Positions 18,686 to 28,977 are shown, counted from the first letter of the stretch. The stretch: DNA of 48,501 nt from CALEUX01 sp964608615 (GCA_964608615.1 CAZSQG010000021.1:1-48501); one strand, 5' to 3'. Translations and numbers: made by a program. Notes: generated by a model from the letters alone, not told the origin.

Positions 18686-21241
18686 CTATCCTGTTATCCA
18701 TGAAAAAAGCAATGATTTGTTAATGGGTTTTACTACGTAATCTTCAAATCCCGAATTTAAATATTGTTTTTGTTCATCCGGGAAATAAAAGGACGTTTGG
18801 GCTATAATTGGTATTCCTATACGCATACGTCGGATGGCATGCAATAATTCAAGACCATTCATATCAGATAAATGCGTGTCACAAACTACCAGATCTGTAT
18901 TTGGATGATTAAGCAGCATTTCAATAGCCATGGCTCCATTTTGAGCCTGAATAACGTTAACTCCAAAACCTTCAAGAATTTCCCTGATTTCTTTAGAGCT
19001 GTCAACTCCATCCTGAACAACCATAATCTTCTTTAACTGGGTATTATGGACTCTTTCTTCCGGTTTATTTTCAGAATTGATTTTTAATGGTAGGGTCACT
19101 ATAAATTTTGAACCTTCATTTTCTTTTGTTTCTACAATAATATCTCCACCAAATAAATTGGCGTATGCTCGGGCAATTGGCAGTCCAAGTCCAAGACCAC
19201 CCAAAATAGTGTACTCTGAGTTATTAAAAGTAGTAAAGGGCAGAAAAATAGATTTTATGTTAACGGCTTTGATACCCATACCTGTATCTGAAACCCAAAA
19301 TTCAAAATCACCGTTTTTAGTTATCGATAAACCTGTTTCAATAATACCTTGTCGGGAAAATTTAACAGCATTACTAATAAGTATTTTCCAGATTCCTAAA
19401 ATCTTATCCCTGTCGGTATATATCTTATCCAAATTCAGTTTTTCGGATGTATTAAGCCTGAATATTAAGTTGCTTTTACTGTTTTTTTTAATTTCACTTT
19501 TAGCAAATTTCTTTAAATCATCTAAAATATACTGTATCTCAAGCCACTCTTTCTTAAGAGAAACTCCCTTTTTCTCAATTTCCGATATTTTTATAAGCGA
19601 ATCAAGTATATCAAAAAAAGCATCACAACTCTGTCGGATATATTGTAAATAGCTTTTTTGAGTTTGATCAAGATCTTCGTTTTCCAAAAGTTCAACGAAA
19701 CCAATAATCCCATTCATGGGTGTTCGAATCTCATGAGAGAGGTTTGAAAGAAATAAATTTCGTAATTTAGTGCTATCGTCAACATATTCTTTTTGAATCT
19801 TAAGAGTATGCTCAAATTCGTATATTGAGGATACATCCTTTACAATGCGTAATACGTTATCAACTTTTTCATTCTTATTTGTAAGTGGATAAAGAACCGA
19901 TGCAAACCACCTTTTCTCATGTTGCGCTGATTGATAGTGAGGGATTTTAATAATTTCTCCTTTTAAGCACAGTTTAAAGAATTTACTAATATCAATATCT
20001 CCACCAAATGAAACCAACTCGGCAAGGGTGGGTTGTTCATTGGCAGTATAATCCATTTTCAGAAGTTCTTTCATATATTGATTAGTGAACAAACACTTAC
20101 CATCTGCCTGTATTATCATTACTCCATCGGTAAAACCATCAAGAACTGATCTTAAATCTAAGTTTAAATTGTTGACCGGGAATTCAATATCCTTATTCAG
20201 GGCTCTGATAATAAACATGATAAATGATCCATGCTGAGTAGCTGAATATCGGCATATCAATTCAATTGGTTTATTTGCAATATTATTACCAGTCACGAAG
20301 GAATTAACTACTACCTGCTTTTTTTCCTTGTAGTTATTTTTAAAAACCATTGAGGCTTCATAAGGTTTCTCAAACCTGATGATTTCTTGTAATCTTTTAT
20401 TATCTAATTTTTCAGCATCAGTTTCAAGGATGTTAATTGCAGTTTGATTTATGCTTATAACCCTTCCAGGAGCTCCCAGCGGATCAACAGAAAAAATAAT
20501 TATACCGTTATAAAGATTGTCGATAAGTACTTTTTGGTATTCTTTTGAGTTTTGAATAATTACTTTTAAATGATTGATCTCGGTAATATTTTGTTTATTC
20601 AGAGATTCTTCATTTTTAAGTAAGTTCTCAATATTTTTAGGGTGATTCACATTTTTAAAAACAAGAAGTATCAGATCTTTTTCTGAATCAGGACCTTCCT
20701 TATCACTTATTACTGATCCATGAATTTCGTACCATATGCCTGATATTTTTGATTCTTGTTTTGTTTCTTGTCGGGTTTCACGTAGATGTTTGTAAAACCG
20801 TTTGAAAGAATCGTTATTAAAGGCACTAAACATATTCCGGAAAACATTCAATCCTTCAAGATCAGATGTTTTCTTATTAGCCAGGAATTCGGCATTTCCT
20901 CTTGCAAAAATGATTTTTCCGGTGTTGTCAATAATTACTAAATCAAAACCAATGTTTTTATCCAGAATTTGGGTTAAAAGGTAATTATTGCTTTTTAATA
21001 ATTGGATTAACTGGTTTCTTCTATGAACCTGTTTTAAGATCAAAACAAACAATAGCGTGGCTGTAACAATCACGTATAGTCCACCCTTTATTGTTTGGAA
21101 TCGTATTTGTCCATTCGGATAATTGAGCCAATCAGGTTGTATTCTGTCTGAAAAATAGATCCAGATTAAACCAATAACCAAATATAAACCTGCAATGAAA
21201 AAAGCAGGTTTCCAACTTTTATAAATTTTAAAAAATCCCAT
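18686..21241 (-). CDS. Membrane-anchored hybrid histidine kinase (PAS x3-HisKA-HATPase-REC)
   Basis: An 851-residue sensor. Two N-terminal helices (about residues 12-30 and 50-68, with the IYFSDR and QTIKGGLYV motifs seen in many PAS sensors) anchor it in the inner membrane with almost no periplasmic part. Three PAS-like domains follow (about 85-205, 225-350, 365-480), then HisKA (about 497-560, NLSHEIRTPMNGIIGF), HATPase_c (about 600-720, ISNAVKF, DTGMGI, GGLGLGLPIA) and a C-terminal receiver (735-851, VVCDTHLSDMNG, VKPI). The receiver's acidic pocket reads VVQDG where two acidic residues are usual, so its Mg site is slightly reduced. It lies tail to tail with one ABC transporter and downstream of the other. 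Control of either transporter is inference. Confidence 0.93.
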   Translation of the reverse strand: MGFFKIYKSWKPAFFIAGLYLVIGLIWIYFSDRIQPDWLNYPNGQIRFQTIKGGLYVIVTATLLFVLILKQVHRRNQLIQLLKSNNYLLTQILDKNIGFDLVIIDNTGKIIFARGNAEFLANKKTSDLEGLNVFRNMFSAFNNDSFKRFYKHLRETRQETKQESKISGIWYEIHGSVISDKEGPDSEKDLILLVFKNVNHPKNIENLLKNEESLNKQNITEINHLKVIIQNSKEYQKVLIDNLYNGIIIFSVDPLGAPGRVISINQTAINILETDAEKLDNKRLQEIIRFEKPYEASMVFKNNYKEKKQVVVNSFVTGNNIANKPIELICRYSATQHGSFIMFIIRALNKDIEFPVNNLNLDLRSVLDGFTDGVMIIQADGKCLFTNQYMKELLKMDYTANEQPTLAELVSFGGDIDISKFFKLCLKGEIIKIPHYQSAQHEKRWFASVLYPLTNKNEKVDNVLRIVKDVSSIYEFEHTLKIQKEYVDDSTKLRNLFLSNLSHEIRTPMNGIIGFVELLENEDLDQTQKSYLQYIRQSCDAFFDILDSLIKISEIEKKGVSLKKEWLEIQYILDDLKKFAKSEIKKNSKSNLIFRLNTSEKLNLDKIYTDRDKILGIWKILISNAVKFSRQGIIETGLSITKNGDFEFWVSDTGMGIKAVNIKSIFLPFTTFNNSEYTILGGLGLGLPIARAYANLFGGDIIVETKENEGSKFIVTLPLKINSENKPEERVHNTQLKKIMVVQDGVDSSKEIREILEGFGVNVIQAQNGAMAIEMLLNHPNTDLVVCDTHLSDMNGLELLHAIRRMRIGIPIIAQTSFYFPDEQKQYLNSGFEDYVVKPINKSLLFSWITG

Positions 21242-21766
21242 ACTATTTTTATGCTACTATTTGAATTCAAAAAACAGTTCTGTAATTGATTACCTAAAAT
21301 ACGCATGTTATATTATTTTTTGATAGTCATGGTTTGACATAAATTGAAGCCTAAAACATAACGTTTTATTAATCAAATAGTCAAACTCTGGCTTAGCGAA
21401 TTTAAGATACGCAAAAATTGTTAAAATAATAGTTTAGGCAAGGTTAATATTTTATCTCTTCAATGAATTATAAACCTTATTCAGAGAACTCATAAGGGTT
21501 ATAATTATTAATACTGAAAATATCAATAATCACTACTGACCGACTAAAATAATAGGATTCTTCGTTTGGCTACCAATTACCGATTTTTGCAATTGGATAA
21601 AGAGTTAGGTTCTTCATTACGCAGCCAGTGACAGGCTTTTGATGTAATGTTTTTCTGTGCGGTGAACTATCAACACTCCCCAAAACATTCAACTAAAAAA
21701 CACCATTTTATTGTTGACATAACACTAGCGATAAATAATGTGTGTTAGGATAGAAAGTGCTTAATC
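21242..21766. other. Intergenic region between two minus-strand genes (525 bases)
   Basis: It separates the second ABC transporter (upstream in transcription) from the hybrid kinase. I see no convincing ORF on either strand. A weak inverted repeat TTAGGAT/ATCCTAA (21745-21751 and 21764-21770) straddles the transporter's stop codon, without a T-run on the minus strand. The promoter of the kinase should lie near 21250-21330, but I cannot place a clear -33/-7 pair. Confidence 0.5.
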
Positions 21767-24700
21767 CTAATTATTAGGACGATTAGAAAAGAGTTTCTCA
21801 TATTTTCTTTTAAACCTTAAGCTCCATTTGTAAAATCTATCAAATAATGCGGCATATAAAAGAATAAATAAGACCAAATTTAATGCCCATATTACCATCA
21901 GGTTTACCTTATATGTATCATAGGCTTTACCATTGAAATTTTTGGAAGATGCAAGGAACTGAGCTTTAATAAATGGATGATCAGGATCTTCGAAAATAGG
22001 ATCAAATTTTTGAATCAACTCATCTTTATATCTAATAACCTTATTTGAGAATATATCATTGCTTCTCCTTACAAAACGTTCCAGTCCCTCGTTGTGGTAT
22101 TGATTGCGTAAATTCGTGAGCCATTCTTCACCACCATTCAATTTTATCAGCTGTTGTTTTCGTAGTTCCATCATTTCATCTGCTTTGCAGTACAAACCAA
22201 CGTAAAAAGTTCGAAGGCTATCAAGATGCTCGCTTAAACGATTTTGTATGATGGTGTCGAATTTTCCGATAGTGATAAATGCGGTTTTGGTAAAGTTAAG
22301 GTCTGGCATATTTTTATTATTATGCCTCTCTATCTCGTTTTTTATCAACTTTAGTACAGATGTTTTCTCATCTTCCTTATCAGTTTTATTGAAATGTTCT
22401 ATTTGGTTTTTTATTTCAGGAAGCCAAAAGTCTTTTCTGTAAGTTGCTACACTTTTAAGTTTATCATGAACAAAAAAGTTCTTCTCGTATTCATTGTTTT
22501 TATAATTTTCGACTGAAATAGCTTCAAAAGCCCAACGGGCTGTTATTAATTCCCCATACCATGGAATTGTTTTTGCTGACGATAAATCGGGATTTAATTG
22601 ATCGTAACTAACAAAAACACCACTTAATATAAGTTGAGGAATAATTAGGAAAGGGATTAGAATATATATGTTAACGGTTTTTTTGAAACTATCAGAAATG
22701 TTTAGGCCCAAAAGGTTGGCAAATACCGATGCGGAAAATAAAATGATCCAATATGTAAGTCCCATTCTTTTGATTTGCAAAATGGAGTTCCCAATCAGTA
22801 CAAAAAGGCCTGTTTGTATGGCTGATAGGCAAGCAAGAATAATAACCTTAGAAATAATGTAACTTAAACGACTTAGGTTTAAAAAGGATTCTCTTTTCAG
22901 AATTTTCCGATCGCTGATAATTTCTTCGGCACTCACCGATAAACCAATAAAAATGGCTATAATAATTGAAATAATATTATAAATAATCAGGTTCGGATTT
23001 TTATAAAATACATATTCGCTTGAACTGCCCGATCCTACTTCGAAAAACAATAATAGCGAAGCCAGAATTAAAGCCAGTGCTGGAGATTCAAAAAGATTAA
23101 TAAGGATATATTGACGATTGGCTAATTTGGACAATACATCACGAGTTAAAAATATATGTAACTGCTTAAGTCGGCCTGGTATGTTGAAATTAACCTGAGG
23201 CAGTGTATTGGGAAGCTCCTTTAGTTTCACGCCTTCATCTCCGGGTTGCTTCTTGTATATTTGATACCACTCATCAGCCGAAATTCTGCGGCTTTGGGTT
23301 GGATTCCCATACTCATCCATTACGTGACTGTTAACAATTGTAAGGATTTGTTCGGGACTGACATTACCGCATAACGGACACTCAGTTTCTTCGCGGTTTA
23401 CATGGTTAATACAACGTTTAAAGTAGTTAATTGATTCAACTGCATCTCCATTATATACAAGATATCCGCCTGAATCAAGAACCAGTAACTTGTCAAACAT
23501 TTTAAAGATATCTGACGAAGGCTGGTGGATTACAACAAAAATTAGTTTTCCCTTAAGCGAGAGTTCCTTTAACAGGTCCATAATGTTTTCTGAGTCTCTC
23601 GAAGATAGGCCTGATGTTGGTTCATCGAGAAACATAACAGCCGGTTCCCTTATGAGTTCAAGTGCAATGTTTAACCGTTTTCGCTGGCCTCCGCTAATAG
23701 CAGGATTCAAAGGGCTACCTACTTTCATGTGGCGAATTTCATTTAAACCTAAAGCCACAAGCAGTTTAGATACCTTTCTTTTTATGTTAGGTATCGAGAG
23801 GTGATCAAAACAGAGTTTTGCATTATAGTAAAGGTTTTGCATCACCGTCAAATCTTCCATTAAAAGATCATCCTGCGAAACATAACCAATTAAACCTTTT
23901 ACTTTTGAAGGCTCTTTATGAATATCTATACCATTTATTGTAACCTGTCCTTCACCTGGTCGGAGAATACCCGTTAAAACATTAATAAGAGTGCTTTTCC
24001 CAGCTCCCGAGTCGCCCATTATTCCAACTAAGCGTCCCGATTCGGCCTTGAAACTCATTGAGTGCAGAGCAGTCTGATTTCGTCGGTAACGAAACGACAT
24101 GTTTTCAACTTCAAACAGAAATGAATGCGATTGAATATCCTGATGGAAATATGAGAAAATATCGGTATAGGTTATTGGTGTTATCCTGGAGTGTCTTATG
24201 GAACTACCCGGACGTAAATAATGGATGCGATTTTGTTGAAGTAATTGACCATTTAAGGTAAGGTCGCTTCCCTTTTTTGATTTCAAAAGTAACAAATTAG
24301 CCGAGCGGATATTCAAAAAATACAACTCGTCTCTAAGGTGTTCGCGAAATAAATAGCCAGGTTGGTTTTTATGTTCAGGATTGCCTGAAATAGTTATTAA
24401 CTCTGCCTCGGGTTGACTAGTTAAAAAATTGTTATTAACGAAATTATAAATTCCAGAGTATTCTGATTCTGAAATATTAAAAGTAGCCGAAATGGTATTT
24501 GCAAACTCCATTTCAGTAACAGAAATACCTGTTGTTCCTGAATTAAGAAATTCAAGTAATTGTATTGTAACTATTAGTTTTTGATAATGAGTTAACTCCT
24601 CATTTATTGATGTTGCTATTTTGAGTACCTTAACTGAACTGGCTGAATGAATTTTTTTTATCTTATCCTTTTCTCTCAGTTTGGATTTGTGCTCATTTTG

Positions 24701-24859
24701 ATAGTTGTCGAAGAGGAAGAGGTATTCTTCAACAAGCTTGTTGTTAAGTTGTTGTGAGAGGTAATTCTTCACTACACCCCTTCTTTCCTCATCATTTTGA
24801 TTTTGGGAAGATACCAGGGCGAAAAGTTGCATCAAAGCCTTAAGAATACCTTCACTCAT
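21767..24859 (-). CDS. Second ABCG-type transporter with TerB-like and beta-rich N-terminal domains
   Basis: A 1,030-residue paralogue of the protein at 15691-18666. It has a helical TerB-like region (1-150), a beta-rich domain (about 155-240, LTLNGQLLQ...YLRPGSSIR), an ABC domain with Walker A GDSGAGKST (282-290), signature SGGQRKR (389-395), Walker B MFLDEPTSGL and H-loop VIHQPSSD, then CPLC (494-497) and a permease with about six helices. An outside loop of about 200 residues, rich in charged helices, precedes the last helix; a motif near its end (DPDHPFIKAQF) matches the paralogue's DSENPLGKSHI. Spacing from Walker A to CxxC is nearly identical in the two. It probably exports or flips an unknown substrate. 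A small secreted protein gene lies 46 bases upstream on the same strand, so the two are likely co-transcribed. Confidence 0.88.
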   Translation of the reverse strand: MSEGILKALMQLFALVSSQNQNDEERRGVVKNYLSQQLNNKLVEEYLFLFDNYQNEHKSKLREKDKIKKIHSASSVKVLKIATSINEELTHYQKLIVTIQLLEFLNSGTTGISVTEMEFANTISATFNISESEYSGIYNFVNNNFLTSQPEAELITISGNPEHKNQPGYLFREHLRDELYFLNIRSANLLLLKSKKGSDLTLNGQLLQQNRIHYLRPGSSIRHSRITPITYTDIFSYFHQDIQSHSFLFEVENMSFRYRRNQTALHSMSFKAESGRLVGIMGDSGAGKSTLINVLTGILRPGEGQVTINGIDIHKEPSKVKGLIGYVSQDDLLMEDLTVMQNLYYNAKLCFDHLSIPNIKRKVSKLLVALGLNEIRHMKVGSPLNPAISGGQRKRLNIALELIREPAVMFLDEPTSGLSSRDSENIMDLLKELSLKGKLIFVVIHQPSSDIFKMFDKLLVLDSGGYLVYNGDAVESINYFKRCINHVNREETECPLCGNVSPEQILTIVNSHVMDEYGNPTQSRRISADEWYQIYKKQPGDEGVKLKELPNTLPQVNFNIPGRLKQLHIFLTRDVLSKLANRQYILINLFESPALALILASLLLFFEVGSGSSSEYVFYKNPNLIIYNIISIIIAIFIGLSVSAEEIISDRKILKRESFLNLSRLSYIISKVIILACLSAIQTGLFVLIGNSILQIKRMGLTYWIILFSASVFANLLGLNISDSFKKTVNIYILIPFLIIPQLILSGVFVSYDQLNPDLSSAKTIPWYGELITARWAFEAISVENYKNNEYEKNFFVHDKLKSVATYRKDFWLPEIKNQIEHFNKTDKEDEKTSVLKLIKNEIERHNNKNMPDLNFTKTAFITIGKFDTIIQNRLSEHLDSLRTFYVGLYCKADEMMELRKQQLIKLNGGEEWLTNLRNQYHNEGLERFVRRSNDIFSNKVIRYKDELIQKFDPIFEDPDHPFIKAQFLASSKNFNGKAYDTYKVNLMVIWALNLVLFILLYAALFDRFYKWSLRFKRKYEKLFSNRPNN

Positions 24860-24905
24860 GTAAGAAGATAATTAATGGAATTTGATTAAAAGGAATAATT
24901 GAAAA

Positions 24906-25334
24906 TTAATCACTGTAACGGAAACCCACTAATAAAAGCACCATGCCTGAGGAAGCAACTTCTTTATTAAGTCGAGCCTCAATAATACATTCCATGGACC
25001 CTTCCATTTTAAAATCCCATAAACTGACATTTTTATAATTGGCATTAGAAAAAAGCAGATTTCTGTTGGTATCGTATATGGAAAACTGGATGAGATAAGG
25101 CTCATAAGTACAGGAAACAATGCGGTATGTGTTGCCACTAAAAAAGGTCGTTCTAAACTCAGCAACCTCATCGCCGGTAAGGAAAGTTTTCATCGATCGG
25201 TCCCCAAGAACATAAGGAGCCCTCAAGCTATCAGTACAACCTTTGATTAACTGATCTTCCTGCGAATTAACTCCGTTTGGAAGTATGAATGTTACAGATA
25301 ACAAAATCAGAAAAAGAGTAATTTTCTTATTCAT
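24906..25334 (-). CDS. Small secreted protein, member of a two-copy local family
   Basis: A 142-residue exported protein of no recognised family. I choose ATG 25332-25334 because a standard signal peptide follows (KKITLFLILLSVTFILPNGVNSQ); an in-frame start 11 codons upstream would bury it. The mature part looks all-beta. It aligns along its length with the protein at 45854-46312: shared features are GD/GE-E-AE-(F/L)-TFF-G-YR-V, an I-D-RN-L/I-F-NA-K strand and a central WDF. It is the first gene of a probable pair with the ABC transporter 46 bases downstream. It could be a periplasmic or surface partner of that transporter; this is inference from position only. Confidence 0.82.
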   Translation of the reverse strand: MNKKITLFLILLSVTFILPNGVNSQEDQLIKGCTDSLRAPYVLGDRSMKTFLTGDEVAEFRTTFFSGNTYRIVSCTYEPYLIQFSIYDTNRNLLFSNANYKNVSLWDFKMEGSMECIIEARLNKEVASSGMVLLLVGFRYSD

Positions 25335-25619
25335 TTTTTTGGCTTTATAGTCAGTCATTGTTCCCAAAGTTATCTAAAACAATGAATAAATTAAATAGTA
25401 AATGGATATTTTTTGTAATAAAATGTTATAAGTTATTGAATTTATAGAATGTGTAACCTGAATAATTATTGAGAGATACTTGTAATGAATTGATATATAG
25501 TAGCCTCAGTGGTTTTTTGAAATTCACGGGAATTTTAAAAAATGAATAATTTCTCAGATAAATTTTATAAAATGAGATTTAAATTTACATAATATAATTG
25601 CGATTTTATTATTATCACC

Positions 25620-26096
25620 TTAAAAAGTGATGTCGGTATGTGAAATTTTGTATGAAGTACAATTTATTTGATAACTCTTAACTTTACTTTTGGTTTCACA
25701 GGAGGGGTTTTCATCTTCTTTAGGAGTTTCTTCCTCATCAATCTCTAGTGCCATTAATAATCCTGTAACAGCAATATGAGATCCTGTGAGTTCATTTTCA
25801 AAACTGCTTATTTCGTTACCAGCTAAAACCAAAATCAATTGATCTTCATCTGTTCCCTGAAGGAACATTCTTTTACCACCGTTCTTGCAGATATGAATAC
25901 AAAGTCCTTTTATGGTTACGGTTTTGTTAATATAATCGTCCGGACTTGCTAGTAATTTTTCAATGGTCAGGTATTCACTTTGAGCTGATTTTAGTTGGGA
26001 ATCACAACACTTTTCAGATGAGGCTTCCTTTGAACTTGTTAAATTGCATGACCCCAAGGCAATAAGGATTACAAATACTAACAGGATGTTTTTCAT
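25620..26096 (-). CDS. OB-fold-like lipoprotein, Cys-rich
   Basis: A 158-residue lipoprotein. The N-terminus ends in the lipobox ALGSC with lipid-anchored C17. The middle (about residues 45-120) reads as a small OB-fold (YINKTVTIKGLCIHICKNGG...MFLQG...GSHIAVTGLL), of the tRNA_anti-like type common in Bacteroidota lipoproteins. Extra cysteines (CC near residue 31, CIHIC in the fold, two near the C-terminus) suggest metal or redox binding. It stands alone, 285 bases from the next minus-strand gene and divergent from clpB. The specific role is unknown. Confidence 0.78.
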   Translation of the reverse strand: MKNILLVFVILIALGSCNLTSSKEASSEKCCDSQLKSAQSEYLTIEKLLASPDDYINKTVTIKGLCIHICKNGGKRMFLQGTDEDQLILVLAGNEISSFENELTGSHIAVTGLLMALEIDEEETPKEDENPSCETKSKVKSYQINCTSYKISHTDITF

Positions 26097-26267
26097 TTTT
26101 ATATGTTTAATTTTTTTACGAATTTAAAGGTTTTTGGCCGATTTTAGGGTTTAAACTATTGGAATTGTAACAAACAACCATGAAAAAATGGCGCATTGGC
26201 TGATGGGAAAAACGACAAATTGGCGGAGATTATGTATTGGCAATGGTTTTGTTATACCTATAATTCA

Positions 26268-26335
26268 CTGATATTATTATGATATTCAGTGTTCGATTTA
26301 AATTGAAATGTGAAACATAATGTCATAATAATCAG
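26268..26335. promoter_or_regulatory. Inverted repeat upstream of clpB
   Basis: CTGATATTATTATGATA (26268-26284) and TGTCATAATAATCAG (26321-26335) are near-perfect inverted copies separated by 36 bases, 54 bases before the clpB start. It does not match the CIRCE element of HrcA. It may be a heat-shock operator or an upstream structure of the clpB transcript; the sequence alone does not decide. Confidence 0.3.
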
Positions 26336-26388
26336 ACAGTAAAGCTCTGACTTATAAATTTAAAAATGTGTAATAATAAAAACATAAT

Positions 26389-28977
26389 ATGAACCTGAAT
26401 CAATTTACAATTAAGGCGCAAGAGTCTGTTCAGCAAGCTTTTCAAATTGCTGAAGGGATGAATCATCAGTCCATTGAATCGGGCCATTTGTTAAAAGGAT
26501 TGATTCAAACTGAAGAGGGTTTAACCCGATTTCTTTTTAACAAGTTGGGATTAGGGTCGATTGAGCCTATTCTTGACAAAATTATCGAGTCATATCCGCG
26601 AGTCACAGGAGGAGAACCGTATCTGGGCCGTTCGGCAAGTGAAGCTTTGCAAAAAGCACTCAAAGCATCGAAAGATATGGGCGATCAGTTTGCAAGTATT
26701 GAGCATATTTTACTCTCACTTGTTGCTGCTAATGATGCCGTTGGTAAAATGCTTAAAGATGCCGGAGCATCAGAAGACGCATTAAAGAAGGCTATCATTG
26801 AACTCAGGAGGGGCAGCTCGGTTAACAGTTCAACTGCTGAGGATACTTATGATGCACTAAACCGTTTTGCTATCAATCTTAATGAGCGGGCACGCAGTGG
26901 CAAACTCGATCCTGTTATTGGCCGCGACGAAGAAATACGGCGAATTTTGCAAATCTTATCACGAAGAACCAAGAATAATCCTATTCTTATTGGTGAGCCC
27001 GGAGTTGGTAAAACTGCCATTGCCGAAGGATTGGCCCACAGGATAATTAATGGCGATGTTCCTGAAAACCTTAAAACAAAGCAGATATTTTCCTTGGATA
27101 TGGGATCGCTTATTGCCGGAGCCAAATATAAGGGAGAGTTTGAGGAAAGACTCAAATCAGTTGTAAAGGAGGTTATTTCCAGCGAAGGTGAGATTCTTTT
27201 ATTTATTGATGAAATACACACACTTGTAGGAGCCGGAAAGAGTGAAGGAGCAATGGATGCAGCTAATATACTGAAACCTGCTTTGGCCCGGGGCGAATTG
27301 CGGGCTATTGGAGCAACTACCCTTAGTGAATATCAAAAATATTTCGAAAAGGATAAAGCTTTAGAACGCCGTTTCCAGGTAGTGTTGGTCGACGAACCCG
27401 ATGTGCTGTCTTCCATATCCATTCTCAGGGGACTAAAAGAACGTTATGAATCACATCATAAAGTAAGAATTCGCGACGAAGCAATTATTGCCTCAGTTGA
27501 GTTATCTAAACGGTACATATCTGATAGGTTTTTGCCTGATAAAGCCATTGATCTTATTGATGAAGCTGCTTCACGCTTACGCCTTGAAATGAACTCAGTT
27601 CCCGAAGAAATTGATGAAATTGAAAGGAAAATTAAACAGATGGAGATTGAACGTGAAGCAATTAAAAGGGAAGGAGCAAAAACTAAGCTAGATGAACTAT
27701 CAAGAGAAATAGCCGAATTAAAAGAACAACGATCGGTATTAAGATCAAAATGGGAAGAAGAACGTAATATTATTGACCTGATTCAGAAACAAAAGTCAAA
27801 TATAGAAACTTTTCGTTTTGATGCTGATAAGGCTGAGCGCGAAGGTAACTATGAGCTTGTGGCTGAGTTGAGGTATGGTCGGATTAAAGAAGCGGAGCAA
27901 ACCATTGAAAAACTAAAGCTGAAATTGCAGGAACTTCAAACTGACCAACCAATGATAAAAGAGGAGGTTGATGCTGAAGATGTTGCCGAGATAGTTAGTA
28001 GATGGACTGGGATACCTGTTAGTAAAATGCTGAAAAGCGAACGGCAGAAATTGTTGAGTATTGAACAGGAATTGCATAAAAGGGTTGTGGGACAAGATGA
28101 AGCCATAAGTGCCGTTGCTAATGCTATACGTAGGAGTAGGGCAGGTCTTCAGGACGCCAAACGTCCCATTGGTTCGTTTGTTTTTTTAGGTACAACCGGA
28201 GTGGGTAAAACCGAACTGGCTAAAGCTTTGGCTGGTTTCTTGTTCGATGATGACAATCAGATGACGCGTATCGATATGTCGGAGTATCAGGAACGGCACT
28301 CTGTTTCGCGTTTGGTTGGAGCTCCTCCTGGATATATTGGTTATGATGAAGGAGGCCAACTTACTGAAGCTGTCAGAAGAAAACCCTATTCGGTGGTATT
28401 ACTCGATGAAATTGAAAAGGCTCACCCTGATGTTTTTAATATACTGTTACAGGTTTTGGATGATGGCCGGTTAACCGATAACAAGGGTAGAGTGGTTGAT
28501 TTCAAGAATACCATTGTTGTAATGACATCAAATATTGGCTCAAGCTTGTTACAACAGGATATTGATGTTGACAACGATGGAGGTTTTGATATCCATAAAG
28601 CTGATATTGCCAAAGAACGGGTTATGGATTTGCTTAAACAAACCATTAGGCCCGAGTTTTTAAATCGTATTGACGAAATTATTTTATTCACTCCTTTAAA
28701 TAAAGAACAGATAAGGGATGTGGTTAAAATTCAATTCGAGGCTGTTGCTTCAATGCTGTTAAGTCAGGGAATTAAACTTGTAATTTCTAATTTGGCAGTT
28801 GACTGGATTGTGAAAACCGGCTTTGATCCATTATATGGTGCACGTCCAATAAAGCGAACTATTCAGCGGCATATACTGAACAACATATCACAAATGATTC
28901 TTGCCGAAAAAATCGATAAAGAGAAAGAAATAATGATTGATTGTGAGAATGATGAATTAGTTTTCAGAAATGAATAA
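26389..28977 (+). CDS. clpB: ATP-dependent disaggregase ClpB
   Basis: An 862-residue Hsp100 of the normal ClpB length. With DnaK it pulls polypeptides out of aggregates in the cytoplasm after heat stress. Visible parts: the double Clp N-domain (about 1-145), nucleotide-binding domain 1 with Walker A GEPGVGKT (about 203-210) and Walker B LFIDEIHTL, the coiled-coil middle domain (about 405-525) that separates ClpB from ClpA/ClpC, nucleotide-binding domain 2 with Walker A GTTGVGKT (about 602; the usual second residue is Pro) and GYDEGGQLTEAVRRKPYSV, and the ClpB C-terminal domain (DPLYGARPIKRTIQ). It starts at ATG 26389. It is monocistronic as far as can be seen, with a 290-base upstream region that carries an inverted repeat. 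Confidence 0.97.
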   Translation: MNLNQFTIKAQESVQQAFQIAEGMNHQSIESGHLLKGLIQTEEGLTRFLFNKLGLGSIEPILDKIIESYPRVTGGEPYLGRSASEALQKALKASKDMGDQFASIEHILLSLVAANDAVGKMLKDAGASEDALKKAIIELRRGSSVNSSTAEDTYDALNRFAINLNERARSGKLDPVIGRDEEIRRILQILSRRTKNNPILIGEPGVGKTAIAEGLAHRIINGDVPENLKTKQIFSLDMGSLIAGAKYKGEFEERLKSVVKEVISSEGEILLFIDEIHTLVGAGKSEGAMDAANILKPALARGELRAIGATTLSEYQKYFEKDKALERRFQVVLVDEPDVLSSISILRGLKERYESHHKVRIRDEAIIASVELSKRYISDRFLPDKAIDLIDEAASRLRLEMNSVPEEIDEIERKIKQMEIEREAIKREGAKTKLDELSREIAELKEQRSVLRSKWEEERNIIDLIQKQKSNIETFRFDADKAEREGNYELVAELRYGRIKEAEQTIEKLKLKLQELQTDQPMIKEEVDAEDVAEIVSRWTGIPVSKMLKSERQKLLSIEQELHKRVVGQDEAISAVANAIRRSRAGLQDAKRPIGSFVFLGTTGVGKTELAKALAGFLFDDDNQMTRIDMSEYQERHSVSRLVGAPPGYIGYDEGGQLTEAVRRKPYSVVLLDEIEKAHPDVFNILLQVLDDGRLTDNKGRVVDFKNTIVVMTSNIGSSLLQQDIDVDNDGGFDIHKADIAKERVMDLLKQTIRPEFLNRIDEIILFTPLNKEQIRDVVKIQFEAVASMLLSQGIKLVISNLAVDWIVKTGFDPLYGARPIKRTIQRHILNNISQMILAEKIDKEKEIMIDCENDELVFRNE

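Noticed and set aside
18986..19652. Plus-strand open frame (about 190 codons) opposite the hybrid kinase
   Set aside because: It is antisense to the clear HisKA/HATPase coding region and its translation is low-complexity and hydrophobic.
26097..26388. CIRCE operator upstream of clpB
   Set aside because: No TTAGCACTC-N9-GAGTGCTAA match is present; only an unrelated inverted repeat was found.
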